From NCBI GenBank assembly GCA_947311445.1, contig CAMZKV010000097.1, positions 1 to 37,291 of the forward strand: a stretch of 37,291 nucleotides of DNA. Direction: 5' to 3'. The position numbers were made by a program, and so were the translations under genes. Position 1 is the first letter of the stretch. The number at the start of each line of letters is the position of its first letter. This DNA is from an uncultured Chlorobiota bacterium (GTDB lineage Bacteria; Bacteroidota; Bacteroidia; Bacteroidales; JAADGE01). The notes below the pieces were generated by a model. That model searched no databases. It saw only the letters and a list, made by a program, of their open reading frames with translations, and was not told the origin of the DNA. Positions 7,322 through 17,005 of the stretch are shown here, piece after piece.

Positions 7322-9190
7322 TTATACCTTCTCGCTAAGTTCCAGCCAACGCATTTCTTTTTCATCAATTAATGTTTCAAGTTCTGATAAACGTTTTGAA
7401 TTTTCTTCTAATTTTCCATCTTTAAAATTTCCTGCATTTAGGTAATCTTCTATTGCATTTTTTTCATTTGTTAAATCTTCAAGTTCTTTTTCTAAACCTT
7501 CAAATTCAACTTTTTCTTTATATGAAAATTTATTTGAAGTTTTTGTAGCCGTGTTCTTCTTTTTTTCTTTTGGTTTCGATAAACTTGCAACTTCACTTTT
7601 TTCTTGTCTTTCTTTTTTAAGAATAAATTGGCTATAAGCCGAATAGTTTCCTGGAAAGTTTCTAATTTTTCCATTGCCTTCAAAAACAAAAAGTGTGTTT
7701 GCAACTTTATCAATAAAATACCTGTCGTGAGAAACAATTATTACGCTTCCTTTAAATCCTAAAAGATATTCTTCAAGAACATTTAAAGTCATAATATCCA
7801 AATCGTTAGTAGGTTCATCAAGAATTAAAAAGTTTGGATTTCTCATTAAAACTGTCATCAAATACAGCCTTCGTTTTTCGCCACCACTAAGTGTTGAAAC
7901 ATAGTTATATTGCATATCGCGAGGAAATAAAAAATACTCAGCAAATTGCCCTGCCGTCATTTCTCTATTTTTGCCCAAACTAATAACTTCTGCAATATCT
8001 TTTATAATATCAATCAGTCGTTTGCTTTCGTCAAAATCTACGGCAGATTGTTCAAAATAGCCAATAGAAACAGTTTCGCCCATTTCAAAATTGCCACTAT
8101 CGGGTTTTAATTTATTTGTTATAACATTTAAAAAAGTACTCTTGCCAACTCCATTATTTCCAAAAATTCCAATTCGTTCTCCTCTTACAAATTTATACGA
8201 AAAATTGTCAATTAATTTTAAATCGCCAAAAGCTTTGCTAATATTGTAAACATCAATTATTTTTTTTCCTAAACGTTTTCCTTCAACATCAATACTCACA
8301 GTTGAACTGTCAATTTGCTTACTTGCTTTTTCCTTTATTTTATAAAAATTATCAATTCTTGCTTTTGCTTTTGTTGCTCTCGCTTGTGGTTGCCTGCTCA
8401 TCCATTTTGCTTCGGTTCTTAAAAGATTTCTTGCTTTTTCAATATTTGCAGACATGTTTTCAATCCGTTCTTCACGTTTTCTTAAAAAATAAGCATAGTT
8501 ACCTTTATAGCTAAAAATCTGATTATCATCAATTTCAAGAATTACATTACAAACTTTATCCAAGAAATATCTGTCGTGTGTAACTATTAAAACTGTTATC
8601 TCAGACTTTGCCAAATATTCTTCAAGCCATTCAATCATTTCAAAATCAAGATGATTTGTAGGTTCATCAAGAATAATAAAATCCGGTTTATTAAGAAGTG
8701 TATTTGCAAGTGCCAAACGTTTTCTTTGCCCACCCGATAGAATGCTTACTTTTTTATTAAAATCAGTTATTTTAAGTTTTGTAAGAATAAGCTTTATTTC
8801 TCTTTCAAAATCCCAAGCATCAAGCCTGTCCATTGTTTCAACAGCTTCTTGTATTTTTTTCTCATCTTGTGAAAGCATTGCAAGTTCATATTCTTTTACA
8901 GTTTTTGCAATTTTGTCAGAAGAAGAGAATACTTGTTCCATTACGGTATTATCACCATCAAAAATAGGTTCTTGAACTAAATACGAAGTTGATATTTGTT
9001 TGTTTAAACTAACTTTTCCTTCATCTGCAATATCATTTCCTACAATAATATTTAACAATGTCGTTTTGCCTGCACCGTTTTTAGCAATTAATGCACATTT
9101 ATCACCTTTATTTACTATAAAAGAAATATCTTCAAATAAAGATTTTGTACCATAGTTTTTTGAAAGATTTTCAACTTGTAAATAGCTCAT
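7322..9190 (-). CDS. ABC-F family ATPase, Uup-like
   Basis: A 622-aa soluble protein with two ABC ATPase domains and no membrane segments, the hallmark of ABC-F proteins, which act on ribosomes (translation rescue or antibiotic resistance). Domain 1 has Walker A AKNGAGKT (36-43), signature LSGGQRKRLA and Walker B DEPTNHLD. Domain 2 has Walker A GNNGVGKST, signature LSGGEKRRLY and DEPTNDLD. The inter-domain linker is charged (REERIENMSANIEKARNLLR). The C-terminus is a Lys/Glu-rich coiled coil (FEGLEKELEDLTNEK...), as in Uup. It is probably a housekeeping Uup-type factor rather than a specific resistance protein. It diverges from ptb across a 163-bp gap. Confidence 0.9.
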   Translation of the reverse strand: MSYLQVENLSKNYGTKSLFEDISFIVNKGDKCALIAKNGAGKTTLLNIIVGNDIADEGKVSLNKQISTSYLVQEPIFDGDNTVMEQVFSSSDKIAKTVKEYELAMLSQDEKKIQEAVETMDRLDAWDFEREIKLILTKLKITDFNKKVSILSGGQRKRLALANTLLNKPDFIILDEPTNHLDFEMIEWLEEYLAKSEITVLIVTHDRYFLDKVCNVILEIDDNQIFSYKGNYAYFLRKREERIENMSANIEKARNLLRTEAKWMSRQPQARATKAKARIDNFYKIKEKASKQIDSSTVSIDVEGKRLGKKIIDVYNISKAFGDLKLIDNFSYKFVRGERIGIFGNNGVGKSTFLNVITNKLKPDSGNFEMGETVSIGYFEQSAVDFDESKRLIDIIKDIAEVISLGKNREMTAGQFAEYFLFPRDMQYNYVSTLSGGEKRRLYLMTVLMRNPNFLILDEPTNDLDIMTLNVLEEYLLGFKGSVIIVSHDRYFIDKVANTLFVFEGNGKIRNFPGNYSAYSQFILKKERQEKSEVASLSKPKEKKKNTATKTSNKFSYKEKVEFEGLEKELEDLTNEKNAIEDYLNAGNFKDGKLEENSKRLSELETLIDEKEMRWLELSEKV

Positions 9191-9353
9191 AAAAATGGAT
9201 TATTTTTTTAAATATTAATGATTATTGTAATTTTACATTCTTGCCAAAAGTATAATTATTTTTCTTAGAAAAGCTACAAGTTTCAAATTTCAAAAATTAT
9301 ACTTAAAAACGAATTATTTTTCGTAAAATTGTAGTCAGAAAAAACGAAATAAA

Positions 9354-10244
9354 ATGCTAAAAAAAATATCGGATTTATATAAAAAAAGTAATGAGCAAAA
9401 TACAAAACGCCTTGTTTTAGCTTCTGCGGCAGATGAACATTCATTAGATGCAGTTTTTGTTGCCCAAAATAAAAATATTATTGAACCTATTTTAGTTGGT
9501 GATAAACATTTAATTTCCAAAATTTGCAAAGATAAAGGATACAATCTAGATGGAATAGAATTAATTGATATAAAAGATAATAATGAAGCCGTAAAAATTA
9601 GTGTGCAGCTGGTACGAAATAAAAAAGCTGATATTATTATGAAAGGGAATGTACCAACAGCAACACTTTTAAGAGCTGTTTTAAATGAAGAGTATGGTTT
9701 AAAATCTGGTAATTTATTATCTCATTTTGCTTTGTTTGAACTTAAAAATTATCATAAATTAATTGGCTTAACAGATGTGGCAATGAATATTGCTCCCAAC
9801 TTAAAGGAAAAAGCTGGTATTATAAAAAATGCTGTAAACTACATGAATAGAATTGCTTATAAAAAACCAAAAGTTGCTGTAATAGCTGCCGTAGAACTTG
9901 TAAATGAAAAGATGCCAGCAACAATTGATGCTGCAATACTTTCAAAAATGGGAGACCGGGGGCAAATTAAAAATTGTATAATTGATGGACCTTTGGCTTT
10001 TGATAATGCTATGAGTAAAGAAAGTGCAGAGCACAAAGGCATTGTTTCAGAAGTTGCGGGAGATGCAGATTTATTAATGATGCCCAATATTGAAACAGGA
10101 AATGTTTTATACAAATCATTTGCATATACAGGAGCAAAAGTTGCAGCGGTTATTTTAGGGGCAACTGCACCAATTGTTTTAACATCACGGTCTGACTCTG
10201 AGGAAACAAAACTTAATAGTATTGTTTTAGCAGCAGTTAGTTAA
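9354..10244 (+). CDS. ptb: Phosphate butyryltransferase (phosphotransacylase family)
   Basis: Converts butyryl-CoA or branched acyl-CoA plus phosphate to acyl-phosphate and CoA. The 296 aa fit the PTA/PTB fold of about 300 residues. Supporting segments are ADIIMKGNVPTATLLRAVL, GLLSHFALFEL-like text, GLTDVAMNIAPNL, a central hydrophobic strand KVAVIAAVELVNEKMPAT, and near the end AGDADLLMMPNIETGNVLYKS followed by GAKVAAVILGATAPIVLTSRSD, all typical of Ptb. It normally works with butyrate kinase (buk), but no kinase gene lies next to it here. The next gene is a leucine-dehydrogenase-like protein, which hints at branched-chain amino acid metabolism. The exact acyl preference cannot be read from sequence. 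Confidence 0.87.
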   Translation: MLKKISDLYKKSNEQNTKRLVLASAADEHSLDAVFVAQNKNIIEPILVGDKHLISKICKDKGYNLDGIELIDIKDNNEAVKISVQLVRNKKADIIMKGNVPTATLLRAVLNEEYGLKSGNLLSHFALFELKNYHKLIGLTDVAMNIAPNLKEKAGIIKNAVNYMNRIAYKKPKVAVIAAVELVNEKMPATIDAAILSKMGDRGQIKNCIIDGPLAFDNAMSKESAEHKGIVSEVAGDADLLMMPNIETGNVLYKSFAYTGAKVAAVILGATAPIVLTSRSDSEETKLNSIVLAAVS

Positions 10245-10299
10245 TTTAATAATAATTTTTTCAATTTATAAAAACTTTGAAAATATAAAAATATATAAA

Positions 10300-11364
10300 A
10301 TGAGCATATTCGAACACATGAAAAAAAATAAAAGCAGAGAATTGCTTTTTTTAGAAGAAGAAACTTTAAATTTAAAAGCAATTATTGCTGTGGATAGTAT
10401 TATTTTGGGTGCTGCAAATGCTTCTGCTAAATTATTTGAATATAAAAATGAAGATGAAGCTGTTGCTGATGCTTTAGACATAGCATACTATAATTCATTA
10501 AGAGCCTCACTGTTGAGAAGGAGTATGGGAGGTGCTAGCATTGTACTTCTTGGAGATCCTGACAAAGTAAAATCAGAAATGTATTTCAGAGCATTAGGCG
10601 TTTTCTTAAACCGTTGGAATGGGAAATTATTTATGTCTATTAGTAAAGGTATATCTTATGAAGACATTAATTATGTTGGTAGAGAATCTAAATACTTACT
10701 TGGACTTGAAGAAAGTCATGGTGGACTTGGAAAAATATACGTTAATAGAGCAAAAGGTATAATTCATGGTCTTAAAGCAATTGCTAAGCATAAATTAAAA
10801 ACGAATTCTTTAAAAGGCTTAAAAATAGTTGTTCAAGGAATTGGAGATTTGGGTTCTGAGCTTGTAAATCAGTTAATTAAAGAAGAAGCAGAAATTACTA
10901 TAACGGATAAGATTTATGATAGAATAAAAGTTATACAGGATAAAGTTGAAAATATAAAAATTGAAAAACCTGAAAAAATATACGATGTTGAATGTGATAT
11001 TTTTTGTTCGTGTGCAACTGAAAAATTAATAACTCCTGAAAACCTTAAAAGAATAAAAAGTAAAGTTTTAACCGGAAGTACTAACCAAGCGTTAAAAAAC
11101 CTTAAAGATGTTTCAATTTTAAAAGAAAATAACGTTCTTTACGTTCCAGGATATATTATTAATGGTGGAGACATTATTCAAATGGCAAATGAGAAAGAAG
11201 GCTATGGAGCAGAGAAAGTTGAGACTGAACTATCTGACATATACAAAAATACTCTGGATTTAATTAGTGAATCGGAACAAACAGGAATTGTACTTTGCAA
11301 ACTTGCAACAGAAAAAGCCGAAGAATATGTTAAAAATGTTTCTTCAATAAAAATGCTAAAATAA
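10300..11364 (+). CDS. Leucine/Glu/Phe/Val dehydrogenase-like protein lacking catalytic lysines
   Basis: A 354-aa protein with the two-domain amino acid dehydrogenase fold. Residues 1-140 match the dimerisation/substrate domain and 140-330 the NAD-binding domain (VVQGIGDLGSELVNQL, then ITITD). The region STNQALKNL...VLYVPGYIINGGDIIQMANE matches the leucine dehydrogenase C-terminal region. The normally invariant GGGK(T/A)V motif reads MGGASIVLLGDP, so the lysine equivalent to Lys80 is Ser80. The lysine equivalent to Lys68 is Arg68 (YYNSLRAS). An Asp in the YED segment near 122 may correspond to the catalytic Asp. Oxidative deamination is therefore unlikely, and a regulatory or altered catalytic role is possible. 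It follows ptb by 55 nt and precedes the porin gene by 2 nt. Confidence 0.8.
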   Translation: MSIFEHMKKNKSRELLFLEEETLNLKAIIAVDSIILGAANASAKLFEYKNEDEAVADALDIAYYNSLRASLLRRSMGGASIVLLGDPDKVKSEMYFRALGVFLNRWNGKLFMSISKGISYEDINYVGRESKYLLGLEESHGGLGKIYVNRAKGIIHGLKAIAKHKLKTNSLKGLKIVVQGIGDLGSELVNQLIKEEAEITITDKIYDRIKVIQDKVENIKIEKPEKIYDVECDIFCSCATEKLITPENLKRIKSKVLTGSTNQALKNLKDVSILKENNVLYVPGYIINGGDIIQMANEKEGYGAEKVETELSDIYKNTLDLISESEQTGIVLCKLATEKAEEYVKNVSSIKMLK

Positions 11365-11366
11365 AT

Positions 11367-13274
11367 ATGTTAGTCGGAACTTACAAAAAAACATACTTAG
11401 TTTTATTTCTTATTTTAACTAATCTCCAATATGCTTATTCTCAGCATGATGCAGACTCATTAAAAAACATTTTAATAATTTGGAATATTGATGATGGCTT
11501 AAATAAAAAGGAAATATTACTAGAAGACACTTCTGTCGAAACCTTTCATAAAACACTAAAAAAAGAGAAACTTAGCATTCTCACTTCAAATCTGGGCAAT
11601 ACAGGTTCTGCATGTATTTCTGACATTTTTATTAAAAGAGATGATTTATTTGATAGAGATTTTATTTTTAATATGCCATATTCAATTTTTATAAAAAAAT
11701 CTAAAGACATAAAATATTTTAATACAAGACGTCCATTTACAACAATAATGCACAGGACTTCTACAAAGATAAAAAACATACAAACAATAAGTTTTATACA
11801 CTCGCAAAACATAAATCCAAATTTTAACATTGCTTTTGATTTTGATTTCATGACTTCATTAGGCCAACTCAAGCCTCAATTAACAAAAACAAATTCTTCT
11901 GCTTTATCTATTAATTACAAAAAAAACAGATATTTTATTTACGCATCCTATGTACATAACAAAATTGAAAACGAAAATAGCGGAGGTTTTATAATTGATG
12001 CAGAAAATACTGCAAATGCTATTCCTTCTACAAATTTAGAAAACGCATTTATTTTGATAAAAAATCAAGAATTAAGCGTAACACAAAAATACGAATTTGG
12101 CAAGCATAAAAACTTATCCTATCTTGATACAATAGTAAAAGTTTTAGAACCAAAAACTAGTATTTCTTGGAACACATTATTATACAGAAGATATAGAATT
12201 TACACAGACAAAGAGCAAGCTGGAAGTAAACTATATGATGATTTCAACTTTATTTTAAATAAAACTATTGATTCAACATCGCTAAGTGGTGTATCGAACA
12301 AAATCAGTTATAAAAGCGAGAAAATATTTGAAGAAAAAAATAAATTTGGTTTTTCTTTTAACTTAAAGTTTGACATTAAAGAATATTTTAATTTTAAAGA
12401 ATATATTACACTTAATAATAAAAATCTTTATTATGAACCTAGTATATCTGCAGATATTTATTCTAACAAATTTTTAAATTTCAACACAAAAATTTTTGCA
12501 GATTATTTTATATCCGGATATAGGAGAAATGATTACAAACTCGGGTTTAACATAAAAAAAGAAATTAAAGTAATAAAACAAGCAATTACTGTCGGAATTA
12601 ATGCTAAAATAACAAATTTAAAACCTGGTTTCTTTTTCCAAAATTATTATTCTAATCATTACATTTGGGAAAATGATTTTAAAAATACTAAACGAATTGA
12701 TGCTTCATTAAAATTTTATATGCCAAAATATCGTTTAAAAACGTCTATTTCAACTTCTATGATTGAAAATTATATTTATTTTGGACCTTCATCTGTTCCT
12801 ATGCAATATGACATAAACCTATTTGTTACAACTGCAAACATTAACAAAACATTCAATTTTAGAAAATTTTATTTTTTAAACAATATTTATTTGCAACAAT
12901 CGTCAAACGAAAACATTGTTTCAGTACCCCTGTTTGCTTTATATCATTCTGCATATTTTCGTGTAAAATACAAAAATGTTTTGCATACATACATGGGTTA
13001 TGATGTTTACTTTTCTACACAATATAAGGCATCTTCTTTTAATCCGTCGGTAGGACAATTTTATTTTGAGCCAAACAATTCTAGAACAATAGGAAATTAT
13101 CCTTTCGTAGGGGTCTTTTTAAATGTAAAAATAAAAAAGAATGTTATGCTTTCTTTTAAGTTTCAACATATAAATTCTCAGGCATTAGATAGAAACTATC
13201 CTGTTCAAATTAATAATTTTCCTGTATTTGCACGTGTTTTCAGGTTTTCAGTACGTTGGACTTTCAAAAATTAA
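11367..13274 (+). CDS. Putative outer-membrane porin, Porin_10-like, 635 aa
   Basis: An N-terminal signal peptide ends at AYSQ (about residue 26). The early region (TSNLGNTGSACISDIFIKRDD, FNMPYSIF, RRPFTTIMHRTS) corresponds to the start of the Bacteroidota putative-porin family (Porin_10, DUF4289). The remainder consists of alternating hydrophobic and aromatic strands (for example FGFSFNLKFDIKEYFNF and KYRLKTSISTSMIENYIYFG), and the protein ends with an aromatic strand (VFRFSVRWTFKN), as expected of a beta-barrel. The cargo is unknown. It starts 2 nt after the dehydrogenase-like gene and ends 9 nt before the transporter gene, so these genes probably form one transcript. Confidence 0.75.
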   Translation: MLVGTYKKTYLVLFLILTNLQYAYSQHDADSLKNILIIWNIDDGLNKKEILLEDTSVETFHKTLKKEKLSILTSNLGNTGSACISDIFIKRDDLFDRDFIFNMPYSIFIKKSKDIKYFNTRRPFTTIMHRTSTKIKNIQTISFIHSQNINPNFNIAFDFDFMTSLGQLKPQLTKTNSSALSINYKKNRYFIYASYVHNKIENENSGGFIIDAENTANAIPSTNLENAFILIKNQELSVTQKYEFGKHKNLSYLDTIVKVLEPKTSISWNTLLYRRYRIYTDKEQAGSKLYDDFNFILNKTIDSTSLSGVSNKISYKSEKIFEEKNKFGFSFNLKFDIKEYFNFKEYITLNNKNLYYEPSISADIYSNKFLNFNTKIFADYFISGYRRNDYKLGFNIKKEIKVIKQAITVGINAKITNLKPGFFFQNYYSNHYIWENDFKNTKRIDASLKFYMPKYRLKTSISTSMIENYIYFGPSSVPMQYDINLFVTTANINKTFNFRKFYFLNNIYLQQSSNENIVSVPLFALYHSAYFRVKYKNVLHTYMGYDVYFSTQYKASSFNPSVGQFYFEPNNSRTIGNYPFVGVFLNVKIKKNVMLSFKFQHINSQALDRNYPVQINNFPVFARVFRFSVRWTFKN

Positions 13275-13283
13275 TATCATAAT

Positions 13284-15500
13284 ATGAACTCAAATAAAAA
13301 ATTTGGTACAGCTCCTGTTTTTTTTACTGCAATTTCTACAATTTTGGGTGCAGTACTGTTCTTACGTTTTGGGTTTGCTGTTGGAACACTTGGGTTTTGG
13401 GGAGTTGCTTTAATAATTATTTTAGGACATATTGTTACTATTCCTACTGCTTTGGCAATTTCTGAAATCGCAACAAACAAACGTGTTGAAGGAGGTGGCG
13501 AATATTTTATTATTTCACGTTCGTTTGGGTTAAATATTGGAGCAACAATAGGAATAGCATTATTTATGTCGCAAGCAATAAGTATTGCATTTTATGTTAT
13601 TGCATTTACCGAGGCTTTTGAGTTCTTCTTTATATACATAAAAGATACATACAATATTATTCTTCCAAGACAAGCAGTAAGTGTACCTGTAATGATATTA
13701 TTATCAATTTTAATTCTTACAAAAGGAGCAAATGTTGGAGTAAAAGCCTTATATTTTGTTGTTGTTATCCTTGCAATTTCATTAATTTTATTTTTTGTTG
13801 GAACAACAAGTTTTGCCGAAACATCAAATTTTAGTTTCTCAAAAGCAGAATTTAGAAATTTTGACAACTTTTTTGTTGTTTTTGCAATAATTTTTCCTGC
13901 TTTTACCGGAATGACAGCAGGAGTAGGTTTATCCGGCGATTTAAAAAACCCGGGAAAATCAATTCCTCTCGGTACTACTTCTGCTACATTAATTGGAATG
14001 ATAATATATTTCTTTATAGCATATAAGCTAACAATTTCTGCTAGCCCAGAAGATTTAGTTAATAATCAGTTTATTATGGGAAAAATTGCAAAATGGGGAA
14101 TGATTGCTATTCCCATAGGTTTAGCAGCATCAACAATATCATCTGCATTAGGTTCTGTTATGGTTGCTCCAAGGACTCTACAGGCTCTTGCTGGCGACAA
14201 ATCCTTTCCTTCTTTTTCTATTAATGAATGGTTATCAAAAGGCAGAAAAAAAGATTCTGAACCTGTAAATGCCTCATTAGCAACCTGTATTATCGCAATG
14301 ATTTTTGTAATAGTGGGAGATATTAATGCGGTTGCTGAAATTATTTCAATGTTTTTTATGGTAACTTATGGTTCTTTAAGTTTAATTTCTTTGTTAAATC
14401 ATTTTGGATCTTCTCCTGCTTACAGACCATCTTTTAAATCAAAATGGTATATTTCATTAATTGGGTTTGTTGCTTCTGTTTGGATTATGTTTAAAATTAA
14501 TATGACATATGCAGTAGCTGCAATTATTCTTATGACATTGTTATATATTTATATAAACTCTTATCATAAAAGCAGGAAAGGTTTAGTTTCAATTTTTGCA
14601 AATTCAATTTTTCAATTAAACAGAAATTTGCAGGTATTTCTTCAAAAGCAAAAAAACAAAAAACAGTTTGTTGAATGGCGACCAAGTGCAATTTGTATTT
14701 CAAAAAACTCTTTTGAAAGAGATAATGCTTTTCGTTTGTTAAATTGGATTTCTTACAAATATGGTTTTGGGACATATTTGCACCGAATTGAAGGTTATTA
14801 TTCTAAAACTACTCATAAACAATCGGAGATAGAGCTTAAAAAACTCATTAAAAATGTTGGAATGAATAATTATGTTTATATAGACACTATTATTTCTCCT
14901 TCATATACTTCTGCCATAGCACAGGCAATTCAAATACCTGGCATTGCCGGAATGGAAAACAATATGGTAATTTTTGAATATGACAAAATAAATCCGGAAA
15001 AAGGGCTTAAAGATATTGTTGACAATTTTAAACTTGTGAATGCAGGAGATTTTGATGTTTGTATTTTAGCTTCCAGCAGTAAGCCTGTCTATTATAAAAA
15101 TGGAATTCATATATGGATTAAAAATGCTGATAATGAAAATGGGAATTTAATGATTCTTTTAAGTTTTATAATTTCAGGACATTCTGATTGGAAAAATGCA
15201 TCTATTAAAATTTTTGAAATTTGCAAACCAAAAGATGCTAAAAAAGTTAGGCAAGAATTAAATGAGCTTGTAAAAAGTGGGAGATTGCCAATTACTTCTC
15301 AAAATATTGAAATTATTATTCAAAATGAGGAGGTTTCTTCGAAATCTATTATTAATGAACATTCAAATGATGCTGCACTAACCATTATAGGTTTTAGAGA
15401 AGAAATGCTTACCAAAGATAATAGCAATTATTTTACGGGATATGATAATCTGGGGAATATTTTATTTGTAAATTCTCATAATAAAAAAGCTATTGATTGA
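13284..15500 (+). CDS. Cation-chloride-cotransporter-like APC-superfamily transporter, 738 aa
   Basis: An inner-membrane secondary transporter. Residues about 8-425 hold about 12 membrane helices. The first helix begins GTAPVFFTAISTILGAVLFLRFGF and is followed by ATNKRVEGGGEYFIISRSFG, a pattern close to SLC12/CCC proteins of the APC superfamily. Helix 6 (FAIIFPAFTGMTAGVGLSGDLKNPGKSIPLGT) also matches that family. Residues about 430-738 form a cytoplasmic C-terminal domain (FVEWRPSAICISKN, VDNFKLVNAGDFDVCILAS), as in SLC12 relatives, rather than the short tail of amino acid permeases. The ions carried (Na+, K+, Cl-) cannot be assigned from sequence. It may be co-transcribed with the upstream porin. 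Confidence 0.82.
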   Translation: MNSNKKFGTAPVFFTAISTILGAVLFLRFGFAVGTLGFWGVALIIILGHIVTIPTALAISEIATNKRVEGGGEYFIISRSFGLNIGATIGIALFMSQAISIAFYVIAFTEAFEFFFIYIKDTYNIILPRQAVSVPVMILLSILILTKGANVGVKALYFVVVILAISLILFFVGTTSFAETSNFSFSKAEFRNFDNFFVVFAIIFPAFTGMTAGVGLSGDLKNPGKSIPLGTTSATLIGMIIYFFIAYKLTISASPEDLVNNQFIMGKIAKWGMIAIPIGLAASTISSALGSVMVAPRTLQALAGDKSFPSFSINEWLSKGRKKDSEPVNASLATCIIAMIFVIVGDINAVAEIISMFFMVTYGSLSLISLLNHFGSSPAYRPSFKSKWYISLIGFVASVWIMFKINMTYAVAAIILMTLLYIYINSYHKSRKGLVSIFANSIFQLNRNLQVFLQKQKNKKQFVEWRPSAICISKNSFERDNAFRLLNWISYKYGFGTYLHRIEGYYSKTTHKQSEIELKKLIKNVGMNNYVYIDTIISPSYTSAIAQAIQIPGIAGMENNMVIFEYDKINPEKGLKDIVDNFKLVNAGDFDVCILASSSKPVYYKNGIHIWIKNADNENGNLMILLSFIISGHSDWKNASIKIFEICKPKDAKKVRQELNELVKSGRLPITSQNIEIIIQNEEVSSKSIINEHSNDAALTIIGFREEMLTKDNSNYFTGYDNLGNILFVNSHNKKAID

Positions 15501-15567
15501 TATTACTTTCATTATTACTTCACATTTCATACATATAATTAGTTCAGTTTTTATTCTTGTTCTAAGC

Positions 15568-16995
15568 TCATTTTATTTTTTTATAAAAAGAAATGAAAAC
15601 TCCAAATGATTCATTTTTTTTTATGAGTTTAAAATCTTTTTTTAGTTTATTTATTTCATTATCCGAAAAATCATTAAAAACATTTGAATAGAATACATAT
15701 TTGTTTTTATTTAAATCTTTTTCTGCAAATGATTTTGTGCTTTCGCTTAAATCTAAATATTTAAGTTTACCTGTGTTAGGAAAAACTGAACCAGTTTCAG
15801 AAATATCTACTTTGTTTTCTTTCATAAAATCTATCATCTTTATACGGAGTTTATAATAATGCTGATGTGCAAGAGTTGAATCCCACCCTTGTGCAATATT
15901 TTCAGGATATATCCAAAAATTACCACTTAGCATTCCTACTAAAAGAATTGAGAAAACAATATATTTTAATCTTGTTTGTTTTATTTTTTCAAAAATCAAA
16001 TATGAAGTTAGCAATGAAAAAATTAAGTACACAGGAAGAATATATCTATGTCCGGTTAAACTTTTATACATTAAAAAACTCACAGACAAAGCTATTGTTG
16101 TTACAATAAAAATAATAAGTATCTTTCTTATTTTAACATCTTTAAATAAACTTTTTAAAATAGGAATTGAGATAATAATTGCAGTTATCCAAATAAATAT
16201 TCTTCCAAAATCAATTAATCTCCAAATTAATATTCCAATATTTCTAAAAAATCCGCTTATACTTGTAAAGTCAAAATTTACTCCCCAAGGAGAGTTTTCG
16301 TGGTATGCAACCCAGCCCTTAATTTTATAATGATAAAAATTATACAAAATAAATATGGTGAGTGCTGGTAAATAAATAACTGATTTTTTTAAAAGCTCCA
16401 AAAAAGTTTTTTTTATTGATTTGAAGTCAACATTAAAAATAATATCAATAATTAGAATTGCTGTTGCTGCCATCATTCCTCTCATACTAATTAAAAAAAG
16501 TCCTATTATTGAAATAGATAATAATAATTTTCTATTTTTTAAGACTGAATTTAGTGCAAGAAGAAAAAAGAATACTAATGGCACATCCGGGCTAACAAGT
16601 GTAAATTGAGCTAACAATGTAGAATCTGCTAGGAATAAAATTAATGCTAATATTACATATTTTTTTTTTATAAATTCTTTTAATAAAAGATTTGCTTGCC
16701 AAACAATTCCAAAAACAAAAGGTAATATTGCAAAATGACTTACAAATAATGTTTTTCCAAACAATTGCCAAATAATTGCCAAAAATGCACCGAAAGCCGG
16801 TATATGCCCACTATCAATAGTATTTGGCAATAAAAGGCTACTAAAATTATTTTCGTAAAAATAATGAGCATGTAAAGATGCTAATTGAATTGTGTCCCAA
16901 AAAAAAATATTATCAGAAACAAGCCAAATTAAAATTGTAAATAAAATAAAAAAAGGCAACAATTCTAGAATTTCTTTTAATACACTTTTTGTCAT
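15568..16995 (-). CDS. GT-C type membrane glycosyltransferase (PMT/ArnT-like)
   Basis: An integral membrane protein with about 11-12 helices. The first large extracytoplasmic loop contains FFWDTIQLASLHAHYFYENN and then DSGHIPAFGAFLAIIWQLFGK, which resembles the acidic loop and the HPP..-LLWKLFG segment of the PMT/ArnT family that transfers sugars from polyprenyl-phosphate carriers. A soluble C-terminal part (about 390-475) follows. The frame extends upstream to 17037, but that start would overlap ispH by 32 nt. The internal start MTKSVLKE at 16995 lies 10 nt after the ispH stop and begins directly before the first helix, so I prefer it (475 aa). Acceptor and sugar are unknown. Confidence 0.7.
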   Translation of the reverse strand: MTKSVLKEILELLPFFILFTILIWLVSDNIFFWDTIQLASLHAHYFYENNFSSLLLPNTIDSGHIPAFGAFLAIIWQLFGKTLFVSHFAILPFVFGIVWQANLLLKEFIKKKYVILALILFLADSTLLAQFTLVSPDVPLVFFFLLALNSVLKNRKLLLSISIIGLFLISMRGMMAATAILIIDIIFNVDFKSIKKTFLELLKKSVIYLPALTIFILYNFYHYKIKGWVAYHENSPWGVNFDFTSISGFFRNIGILIWRLIDFGRIFIWITAIIISIPILKSLFKDVKIRKILIIFIVTTIALSVSFLMYKSLTGHRYILPVYLIFSLLTSYLIFEKIKQTRLKYIVFSILLVGMLSGNFWIYPENIAQGWDSTLAHQHYYKLRIKMIDFMKENKVDISETGSVFPNTGKLKYLDLSESTKSFAEKDLNKNKYVFYSNVFNDFSDNEINKLKKDFKLIKKNESFGVFISFYKKIK

Positions 16996-17005
16996 AAAAC
17001 TATTT

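Noticed and set aside
8302..8514. Small plus-strand reading frame opposite the ABC-F gene
   Set aside because: It lies wholly antisense to a well-supported gene and its translation has no recognisable features.
7322..9190. Antibiotic-resistance ABC-F protein
   Set aside because: The C-terminal coiled coil and overall pattern fit housekeeping Uup-type proteins; no resistance context is seen.
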